Positions 45,463 through 54,440 of a stretch of DNA of 64,000 nucleotides are shown piece after piece (the first letter of the stretch is position 1; each line of letters begins with the position of its first letter). The translations under genes were made by a program, and so were the position numbers. Below the pieces are notes generated by a model that was given only the letters and a program-made list of their open reading frames with translations, did no database searches and was not told the origin of the DNA. Source of the DNA: Isoetes taiwanensis (lineage: Eukaryota; Streptophyta; Lycopodiopsida; Isoetales; Isoetaceae); the NCBI GenBank assembly GCA_021234155.1, contig JAJEKV010000056.1, positions 6,014,932 through 6,078,931 on the forward strand, read 5' to 3'.

Positions 45463-47006
45463 GAGACATGTAATACAAACCGGGAGAAAAATGGATCGGA
45501 GCGCATCGGCCAAGGCGATGGTGGCCAGTTTCTTGGCCGAACTGTAGGAGACGGCTACGGCTGTCTCTGCTGCTTGAAGAACCATTTCTCTGGCAGATGC
45601 TGGAGGGCCACTAGGGATCCGGGCTTCAGAGAACAGGGCTGCACCGGATTTGTACAGCTGGGTTTTCCATTCATTCGTTCCCTTTTGTGCTAATAACCAG
45701 GAATCCTTCCTTCCTTATTTTTCAGCTTCTAACGATCCAGGAGCTTCTGTGTCGCTTGGCAAGGATGAAATACCTGGTTTTCTGCTGCAAATTTCTGCAT
45801 CTTCCACAAGGTTTCCGGTCAGGGGAGCTGTGTTTCAGGTTAGTGGTCAAGGTTTTGTGGAGGAGCTCTACTTCTACAAGAAGTCTTTTCTTGGTTACTC
45901 CTAGTATGCCGGCTGGGAGAAGGGTTATAGTCTGTAGGAAATAATGCAAGCAGAGCTGTAGTATTCCGCCTGAGGAAGAAGAAGAGCACTGCTTAGTACA
46001 GAAACTTTTGCTAGAATAACATTTGGAAGGGATCTTTAAGGCTGGGCAGAAGGCAGGCTGGAAAGAACAGATGCTCTTCTGTAGTACTATGGTAAGGAAG
46101 AAGAAGACGATGCTTTCATTTCTAGTACTTGTCTATAAACTTTCTCTGAGCAGATGCCAGGACTTGGCAAGGATAAGATCTATTGGTAAAAGTGGAGCAG
46201 CTCTTCATAATCTGTCTGCAATTATTTAGAAGATTTTGTGGTAGTATGTTCAATATGTAGCAGGGCCTGCGCTCCCCTTTCCCAGCAAGGGGTGGCTTGA
46301 GTACTGACAGTCAGGTTGTACGGTGCAGATTGAGAGCCATGGGCTTCTAGTGGGCGGGAGACCCTAGAAATGTTTCGTTCTTGGTTTTTGCAGGAGGACA
46401 AGACCTGCATAGCTAGATGCAGATGGGCCTCGCGTGACTTAGGATTCTAGCGGTGGTGCCCTTGCTGGTCTGCTTAGTGAGAAGAAGGTTGAGTGCTGCG
46501 TACACCAGGGCACTCCCTATAGTACTGCTACAGATGCTAGCTTGGCCACCACTATATTCGGGAGGAGCACATACAGAGGATCCTATGTTCTTGCCTGGTG
46601 GCAGATCAGTGCACTTGGCTGCTTCGTTCTTCTATGGCTCTCTAACTCAAGTCTGGTTTCTTCTGTTTATCTTAGGGCCAAACTTTTTGAAGCTGTGATG
46701 CAAGTGGGGCACAGGGAAAGACAAGAGCTATGCTCCCATAGTATCTGTTTGGAGAAGAGGCCGGGTAGCTTTTGTCCAGTAGCTGGCCCTTTTGCATCAC
46801 TAGAGTCTAGGAACTTAGTCCTCTTCTCCTGTAGTATCCTATGGAGAAGAAGTTGAGAGGGGTTCTAAGAGTACTAGGCTCAGAGTATGGACTGCTATTC
46901 ATGGATTAGAGAAGTGGTAGCAGTTCCATACTCAACTGTATGTATATAAATGTTTTATCATTCGAATATAATACAGACTCATGCCTTCAAAAAAAAAAAA
47001 AAAAAA
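45463..47006 (+). mobile_element. poly(A)-tailed retroposed insert, unclassified
   Basis: 1544 bp inserted into the RNase H/integrase junction, flanked by the 8-bp duplication GAGATAAG (45455-45462 and 47007-47014). It ends in 18 adenines (46989-47006). The retrotransposon frame reads through if the insert is removed (FEI before, YKPGKLNVVADALSRK after). No RT or endonuclease is present. It opens with a short ORF, MDRSASAKAMVASFLAEL, then stops. It may be a retrocopy of a non-coding or rapidly evolving transcript, moved by LINE machinery. Confidence 0.8.
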
Positions 47007-48589
47007 GAGATAAGTTATAAGCCAGGGAAGCTCAATGTGGTTGCGGACGCCCTTTCTAGGAAGCCTTTGGCAACAAGAATTCATTGTAATGCCATATCAA
47101 CACTCGTAAGCGAGTTTGGCAAGAAGATTGAAGAAACATTGCCAACGGACCTCGACTTCAAGGAAGTGTGGGCAAGTCTTTGCAAGGAGGCCAGAACCGA
47201 CAAGGAAAGGGAGATGTTCAGGCACTACAAGGAGGGAAACTTGCTATACCATAAAAACAAATTGTGTGTACCAAAATCTTCACAAGTGAGGAAGTTAATC
47301 TTGAATGATAGCAGGGCATGCAGGGTTCATGAAGACGTACTTCAAAATTAGAAGCAGTTACTACTGGCCCGGCATGAAGAAGGAAATAGCAAGGTATATT
47401 CGAGAGTGCCAGATATGCCAACAGACAAAGGCGGAACAACTACGAATTCCAGGTGCTTTGGAACCATTGCCCGTGCCAAACGCTAAGTGGGAGGTAATAA
47501 GTATGGACTTTATTACAGGACTTCCAAGAACAGCAAGGGGCAAGGACGCCTTGATGGTGGTAGTAGATAAGTTGTCAAAGATGGCACACTTTGTGCCGTG
47601 CAGGACAACAGATACGGTTCTAGATACGGCCAATCTATTTGTTAAGGAAATTTTCAGACTCCATGGTATGCCAAGGGAGATAATTTCAGATAGGGACTCC
47701 AAGTTCATGAGTGCCTTTTGGCAGGACCTATTCACCACCATCCAGACGAAGCTCTCAATGAGCACGGCATATCATCCCCAAACAGATGGTCAGACGGAGA
47801 GGACAAACAGGATCATCGAAGATATGTTAAGAAGGTATGTATGGAACAAGCAATCTAAGTGGGATGATTTCATCCACTTAGTAGAGTTCGCATACAACAG
47901 CACCAAGCAGGAGTCGTCGCAGATGAGTCCTTTTATGGTCAATTACGGGTATCAGTGTCTTACCCCGGATACTTGGCACAATCCTGTGTCCAAGGTAGAG
48001 GTCTCCCAGCAGATGCTTTCAGAGATGCAAGATTTGGTGGAGGAGGTGAGAGGATATCTCCTAGCAGCAAGAAGCAGGCAGAAAAGCATAGCCGATAAGC
48101 ATAGGACAGTAAGAGAATTTAAGTTGGGAGACAAAGTATGGTTGAAGATCAAGGTGAAGCAGGCCAAGCTCCGCATCGGCAATTGCAAGAAGCTTGCTCC
48201 AAGATGGGCTGGTCCTTTCGAGATAATCAAAAGAGTAGGTACCCAATCCTACAAATTGGAACTCCCAGCTCATTATCATAACGTTTTCCACGTAAGTCTC
48301 CTAAAGAGGCACACATTGGAGACTAATGAGTTATTGGAAATGACTGACGAGCACCTTGAAATCGTCCCGGAAGTCCTCCTTAACAGATCACAAGACAAGA
48401 AGGTCAAAATTTCTCCAATACCTTGTAAAGTGGAAGCACTTACCAGTGGAAGACGCTACGTGGGTACTTGAAACAGATCTTCAGAAACAGTACCCCGAGT
48501 TCATGGAGCAATGCAAAGGTCAGCTCGTCACCGAAGTAATCGACATCGACACCCAAGAAATCGGCTCAGGCATGTCGATTTGTGTTTAG
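47007..48589 (+). pseudogene. pol: pol part 2: integrase with chromodomain
   Basis: The RNase H tail YKPGKLNVVADALSRK leads to the integrase zinc-binding region, disturbed by a frameshift near 47305, with HAGFMKTYFK and CQICQQTKAEQ. The core has D (MDFITGLPRTA), D (ISDRDSKFMSAFWQ) and E (TAYHPQTDGQTERTNRIIED). The C-terminal part has LAPRWAGPFEIIKRVGTQSY and FHVSLLKRH. After a frameshift near 48400 a chromodomain follows: QYLVKWKHLPVEDATWVLET, DLQKQYPEF. Chromodomains of such integrases bind methylated histone tails and steer integration. Stop after 48586. Confidence 0.9.
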
Positions 48590-49428
48590 ATTAATTGTGT
48601 TAAGATTAATCTACGCATGCAGCCTATGCTAGGTAGGGGTTGCATGCATTGTTACCGATGATGAGACCACTACGGTGATCTCTAGGACGTGGTGTAATGT
48701 CATTGTAGGCATGACCGCGGTTCCGCTTGGATGAGTGGAAGGTAGATTAGAAGGTCTACTTCTGTCCCACGGAAGTAGACCGCTTCGAGAGATAAGAGGC
48801 CATGCAGGAATGCATCATAGGAAAAGCACCTCTAGTCAATGCCTACGGGGAGGGCCCTTCACGCCCCATATACGGGAAGGACCTATCTCCCACGTGGTGC
48901 AACTACAGGTGTAGGCATGAGTGGCATATAGGCATGATAGGGTGCTGTCTCCACGGCCATGATGGAAGAAACGTAATCTTCCTATGCCGGGAGATATGCC
49001 TTGCATCCATATAATTGTATTTCATGGGTGGTTCCCTTACAACCAACTCTCATAATAATTAAACACGTACTGACGTAGTGCTGAACCTGCAGGCCAATAG
49101 AGGAATTGAGCGGCAGGAGGATGGCACTACGAGGACTCGCAACACATAATTTTGCTATAATGTGTTGTGAGGAGGCGACAAGGAGCTTTAATTAGAAAGT
49201 TTTGAACTATAATTGATGATAATGTCGTAAAATTTTGTGAATAATAGATGTTGAAGCAGAGGACATAAGAGCCTCTCACAATAATATGATCTTATTATAA
49301 TTGAAATATAACCTTGACATAATAATATCGTGTATCTTTCTATATTATATGTGATTGCAGGAGATGCAGGTTCCCAAGGTGGGGAGACGCGTGATGTTGA
49401 GGACAGCATCAAGTCAAGGTGGGGAGAA
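48590..49428 (+). other. 3' untranslated part of the outer element
   Basis: No frame. It contains a strong hairpin at 48753-48781 (GGTCTACTTCTG, loop TCCCA, CGGAAGTAGACC) and ends in the polypurine tract AAGGTGGGGAGAA (49416-49428) adjoining the 3' LTR. The same purine motif also occurs about 45 bp upstream (CCAAGGTGGGGAGA). Confidence 0.8.
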
Positions 49429-51045
49429 TGTGACGTTCCAGCATAATATACGCTCCTAATACGTATATTATACTGCCACGTCACACGTACATGCCATAGA
49501 TGACATGTACTTGAGAGTCGAAGAATGTTGCACCTAGGGACCAAGAGGCACCTAGGGGGGCAACCTCGAATGTTGTGCATGTTAATAAAACATACACAAC
49601 AAAACCCCCTTGAACCCCATTTTCCAAATGGCATGAACCCATTTGGCCAAATGGTTAACCTAACCTAAAAAGGGTCTATATAAGGGCTAAAACCCTAAAC
49701 CCTAACTCTCTTTTCAAATTCGCATTTAGGGTTTTCTAGAGCTTCTTTCCTATCCTCGCATTTAGGGTTCTCTTGGGCCATTTCGGCCAAGGCAGGACTC
49801 CAATCCGCATTGCTGAGCTCCGAGAAGCCGGATTTGCCCAACAGATTACCGATTCGCAGCCATCTCCAGCAAGATCAAGATCATGGACGCCTTCCGAGGA
49901 TCAGCGGCTGGTCAAGGAGCAGGTATCTAGTTGTTCTGTTGTGCAAATCCGTCTTTGGGCATGGCAATAGGCCGATTTGGTGTGTTAGATCAACTCTAGA
50001 AGCCTTATAGATCCCGAGGTCATAAGCCCTAACTAAGGAATCTAACTCTGTTGTGTAGATAGATTGATTTGATGATATTCTCTATTTCAGTTCCATGATG
50101 TTGGATGTATTTCATTCTGTGACTTCCATGTCTTGGGAAGGGGGGTAGAGACTTAAAGTCGCAGCATATGATCCTAGTTAGCACCAGTAGTTCCCAATTA
50201 CATGCGGCCCGTGCACAGAAGCCCGCCTGGTTGGGGGTGGAGGGATCCGACCGGCTGACAAGGAAGAACATGTCCCTACACAGATTGACCCCTCTGGTGT
50301 GTAAAAGGCCTCACCGGGGTCTCTGTGGGCTAGGCTTAATGGCTTGTCACTGCGTGTGGGCAAGGCATGGGCTCGACACTCGTGGGGTGATGCGTCACCT
50401 TCCAGTGAGTTGAAGTCGAATAAGAGCAGTGGCTCTCTAGCCACCTGTGAAGGGCATGGATGCTTCTGGAGGGGAGGAGACTTCCCTCCTGCCTCATCGG
50501 GGCTGGGGAGATGCAACCCAGTAGTAGTAGCCCCCCTGGCTATTCACCCGGCAGGCTACGGTTAGGTCCCAAAGCTCTTCAACCTACTCTGCAAAGTGTG
50601 TACGGGAGGGGCAGATGGTGTGGACTACCCTAAGCCATGTTCTATGCCAGCCAAATCCATTGCCATGAATTCTGTCTGCAATGACCCCTGGAGGCCCAAG
50701 CCGTCAGTCATCCCCCTTGAGTCTGAGCCTTGGGTAGGATTTCCCCTTTCAGTTATTGTTTATGTTGATGTTGTTATCTCTTATGATGTTGACGCTATGT
50801 CCACCCTACGAGGTGGTTGTATTTATGTATATACTGTTAGTTTGTGCTCATGTTTGTTTATTCGCGCTTCCGCAGATAGATCGACCCGATGGAAGACGGG
50901 TGAATGACACATCCACTCTTCCCCTGCTGGCTCATCCCACTGGGAGTGGAGTCAGGTGGATGGCCCCTGTCAGTGCAGCTGCCAGGGGGAAGGCTCCTCC
51001 TTCAGATACGATGTGTGCATCGTATAGGGAGTAGGGGACGTCACA
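49429..51045 (+). repeat. outer 3' LTR, uninterrupted
   Basis: 1617 bp, TGTGACGTTCC to ACGTCACA. Shows the state of the LTR before the inner insertion (TTATAGATCCCGAGG is continuous at about 50006). Followed by the target duplication TGATC. Confidence 0.95.
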
Positions 51046-51178
51046 TGATCTGAATAATAGGGAACCTCACTGGAAGAGAAAGAAGTAGAATCTGGAGTCA
51101 AATATGAAGAAGACGAAGATGTGCTCGAGCTCGAGGAAGACGAAGCAGAGCTCGAGCTTGGAGAGCGTGGGCGCTTTC
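51046..51178 (-). pseudogene. Ser-rich reading frame split by the retrotransposon (5' half)
   Basis: On - the open frame [38 protein letters not shown] runs to the insertion point and continues in frame at 24397. An AG (GAACTGAAAG) just before it could be a splice acceptor. No domain recognised. Confidence 0.45.
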
Positions 51179-51395
51179 AGTTCACGATTCTCTCCATGTC
51201 TTTGGAGCGGCTTGCATGCAAGGAATTCAGGAAGCTTAAATAGCCTTTACGAATTTGGGTGATTGTGACTAGAAGTCAATAATTAATACTAAAGAAATAG
51301 GGCAGTAAAACTTATTCAATATTTAAGAATACTAGTGGGTTTTGAGACAGTTCCAAAATAGAATTTCTAAAAAGCAAAAAACTGAAAACGAACCT

Positions 51396-52586
51396 TTAGT
51401 CCTTCTTATTGGCAGCCAGTTTGGCAATTTCGAGCAATGTCTCCTTTGTCATTTCACATATGCTTTGAGTCATCGCAGCCATGGACTCTGCAATTTTCAA
51501 ACTGTTTGCAGACCTTATTGTTTCCAATTCCTTAACCAACTCAATTTTTCTTGCACTTTCTTCTTTCAGGAAATCTAATTTCTTCACCTCAGAGTCCCCA
51601 AATGTGCTTGCCATCTGTGATATTCCCATTGCAATGTCCTCATCTATCTGCAACCTGGACTTCTTTCTACTTGTAGGTTTTCCACAAACTCCAGGCTGAT
51701 TACATGCAGCTGATCTAGGACTTGAAGAATCTGTCTGGTTTCCTGTTGGTGTCCTATTGATTGGAATTTCTGGCATCACTGGACTGCTCGGATTTCCCGT
51801 GTTTACATTGTTGTTTGAATTGGGTGGATCTTCAAAGTGGTCTTCAAATGCTGCATCTGTTCCAACAGTTTCAAAGAAAGTGTCATTCATGAAAGATTCT
51901 GAGAAATTTGTATGCAAGTCTGCAGCCTCGAAAGCTTCATTCCCAAATTCACCATCATCTCCAGCACCTGGTATTGGATTATCTGAGGTAACACCATACT
52001 TAACCTCTTCCATTCTATCATACCACTGCCAAGTTGATGGTTCAGAACCCGTATGGCTACAAGCCTCCTTCTCATCTTTGAATTTAGCTTGCAGCTTATC
52101 CCATTTGTTCTTTAGTTGTCTCAGCTCCACTAAACCCCCAACAAAGGGCTGCAATTTGATCATAATTTCCCTCCATTGTGTGTTGGAGAGGTTGAGGATG
52201 CCATTGGTTACCAATTTCATCTCATTTAAGAGATTGAGGAATGTGGAGACACCTTGATCTGTCCATTGCACAGGAGACTTCCTATTCTTTGTGTCTATCA
52301 CTTTCGAATTTTCCTTCTCATGCACAACAAGAGCCAAAGCAGATTCGGTTTCAAAAGATTCACTCACAATATCAGAGGATGCCTGAATTTCGCTCAATAC
52401 ACGTTTGGATCTTTTTTCCTTTGGCTGTCTTGAGGATGGAATTGGCTCAGAATTAGTCTCCAAATGCACATCCATGGAGATCTGGCCTGTCATTTTTCGA
52501 GTCCTTCTTGGTGCCATTTTTTCAACCCGAGGAGGCACGAAAGGCTTGCTGGTTGCTGGCAAAGCAGATCGAGAGGCCTTAGACAT
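51396..52586 (-). CDS. MYB/SANT-like protein of a PIF/Harbinger element
   Basis: 396 residues from the Met at 52586 (MSKASRSALPATSKP); the open frame runs upstream to 52643, but an AG just before this ATG suggests either an exon start or UTR. The trihelix-like MYB/SANT domain follows a basic, Ser/Glu-rich N-terminus: SPVQWTDQGVSTFLNLLNEM, NTQWREIMIKLQPFVGGLV, LRQLKNKWDKLQAKFKDEK, STWQWYDRMEEVKYG. The C-terminus has a basic RKKSRLQIDEDIAMGISQMA and a helical LEIAKLAANKK. In PIF/Harbinger transposons a second ORF of this kind binds the ends and helps import the transposase. The frame is intact although the transposase is broken. A host gene derived from such an ORF is the alternative. Confidence 0.75.
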   Translation of the reverse strand: MSKASRSALPATSKPFVPPRVEKMAPRRTRKMTGQISMDVHLETNSEPIPSSRQPKEKRSKRVLSEIQASSDIVSESFETESALALVVHEKENSKVIDTKNRKSPVQWTDQGVSTFLNLLNEMKLVTNGILNLSNTQWREIMIKLQPFVGGLVELRQLKNKWDKLQAKFKDEKEACSHTGSEPSTWQWYDRMEEVKYGVTSDNPIPGAGDDGEFGNEAFEAADLHTNFSESFMNDTFFETVGTDAAFEDHFEDPPNSNNNVNTGNPSSPVMPEIPINRTPTGNQTDSSSPRSAACNQPGVCGKPTSRKKSRLQIDEDIAMGISQMASTFGDSEVKKLDFLKEESARKIELVKELETIRSANSLKIAESMAAMTQSICEMTKETLLEIAKLAANKKD

Positions 52587-52991
52587 CTGAATCCAAATAA
52601 TTGTATGGGAATAAGGAAGACTTAAAACGAAATTGAGGATCAAAACTTAATGTATGAATGCACAAAAAACAGAATGCAAATGCGTGCGTAATCTGATGAA
52701 TACCTGGATCGTAATCGGCTAATTGCTTCGAGAAATTGGATACTTGGAGCAAGAATTAGGCGGCCTTGAAGATCAAGAAGCAGGGGAAATGGCGCCCCTG
52801 GTTTTTGGTGTGGGAAACATTTCGGGCAGTTTTTTCAGGCAGCGAAAATTAAGGCTAATTGTTTGGTTAGTGGGCAATAAAAACGCCCTAACGACCATCT
52901 CTCAAGGTGAGGGGGTTTCCCTCTCACCCATCTCTCCATCTCTCCCCTTCTCTCATCTCTTCAAGGTGAGATCTCTAAGTCAGCATGTGGG

Positions 52992-53196
<205 letters not shown>

Positions 53197-53390
53197 ACGC
53201 TGGACGCTGGGTGCTAGGGTTTCTGCTGTGGAACTTCAGAAAGCCATAGCTCTCACATACGGTGTCAGATTGCAACGGGGTTGGGCTCGTTGGAAAGCTT
53301 ATTTCGAGCTCTTTCCAACGGTGTATAACATCAATACTTTTGAATCAGTTTGACAGTCTGTAATTAGCATTTTCCGGGACTGTGTACAGG

Positions 53391-54415
53391 ATGGGACATC
53401 CTAAAAAGGAGACAGATAAGATACAGGGGAAAAGGGGCTCCAAGGAGGTGGGCTCCAAGGCTGATTCCGGCTCCCTGGGGGCAAATAAATCTGTGGTAGG
53501 CAATGTCAAGAAGGTAAAAAATGAATGTAAAAGGCAGGGCAAGGAAGTTCTTACAGAAGACATTTCGGATGACACCTCGGATGGGGACTCTAGTACTTCT
53601 GTGGAATCTCTGGAGGCAGAGGCAACTGATTTGGAGCTGAAGGCTGACATATCCGGAGGGCTTGGGCCTGTCTTTGGGGCTGATATACAGCGAGCTATGG
53701 CGCCTTCTGGATTCTTGGGAGGAGAGATGCTAATGGGTCAATTGCTTACGGTGATGATGAAGCTACTAGAATCCATGGAGCAGTCCAGGAAGGAAGCAGA
53801 GCAGGCAAGGAAGGAGGCGGCAGCCCATCAGGCACAAATGCTTAAGCTTTTGCAAGGTATGAATGAGTCTTTGTGTTCTTTAAAGAGTGAAAATGTAGAG
53901 CTAAAGCAAGAGCTAGCAAGCGTGATCGAGACAAAGCGTGTCATGGATCAAGCTGAGACTTCGAATAGGGGCTCAAATGATGGTTTTCAAGGAGCAATTG
54001 ATGCTTTGAATGAGAAAATGGAGCACTTGGCTGATATGCATGAAAGGGAATCGAAGGCTAATAATTTCAGAATTTCTGGCCTACCTGAAAAGGAGAATGA
54101 GGACACAAGCATGGCTGTTCAAACATTTCTTGCAGAGAATAATGCAGATGCAGGTGGATATTTTGGAGGCGTACCGGGTTGGAAGGAAGGGGGAAGGAAC
54201 ACGGAATGTGTTGTTGAAGTGCGCATCCAAGGAAGCGAAGGCTCGGGTTATGCAGAAGCGAACATTGCTTAAGGGCAAATATATATGGGTCAATGACGAC
54301 TTAACTGAGATCCAATTTCAGCAGAGAAGAGAAGATCTTAAGAGGATGAAGGAGGCAAGAGCGGCTGGACAACGTGCTTACTGGAGAGGCGGAAAAGTGA
54401 TTGTGGAGGATGCAT
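53391..54415 (+). pseudogene. LINE ORF1 (coiled coil plus RRM-like), one frameshift
   Basis: The first frame begins MGHPKKETDKIQGKRG and holds a Lys/Ser-rich N-terminus, then a coiled coil (LLESMEQSRKEAEQARKEAA, LKSENVELKQELASV) and NNFRISGLPEKENED, typical of the RNA-binding ORF1p domain. Near 54165 it shifts to another frame, which continues with EAYRVGRKGEGTRNVLLKCA and ends RAYWRGGKVIVEDA (54415). ORF1p coats LINE RNA. Frameshifted in this copy. Confidence 0.8.
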
Positions 54416-54440
54416 AGGAAGTAGCGACCGCCAGGTTAGT

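Larger units (their letters stand above)
24398..51045 (+). mobile_element. outer Ty3/gypsy chromovirus encoding a histone H3-like protein
   Basis: LTRs start TGTGACGT and end ACGTCACA, and the element is flanked by the 5-bp duplication TGATC (24393-24397 and 51046-51050). Order: 5' LTR, primer site, H3-like protein, five hairpins, ORF-X, ORF-Y, gag, protease, RT, RNase H, integrase, chromodomain, polypurine tract, 3' LTR. Without the inner element and the retroposed insert it would be about 13.5 kb. The two LTRs differ at about 25 positions in 1615 (counted by eye). Order RT-RNaseH-IN plus chromodomain makes it a chromovirus. Three in-frame stops and a few frameshifts mean this copy is not autonomous now. 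Confidence 0.93.
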
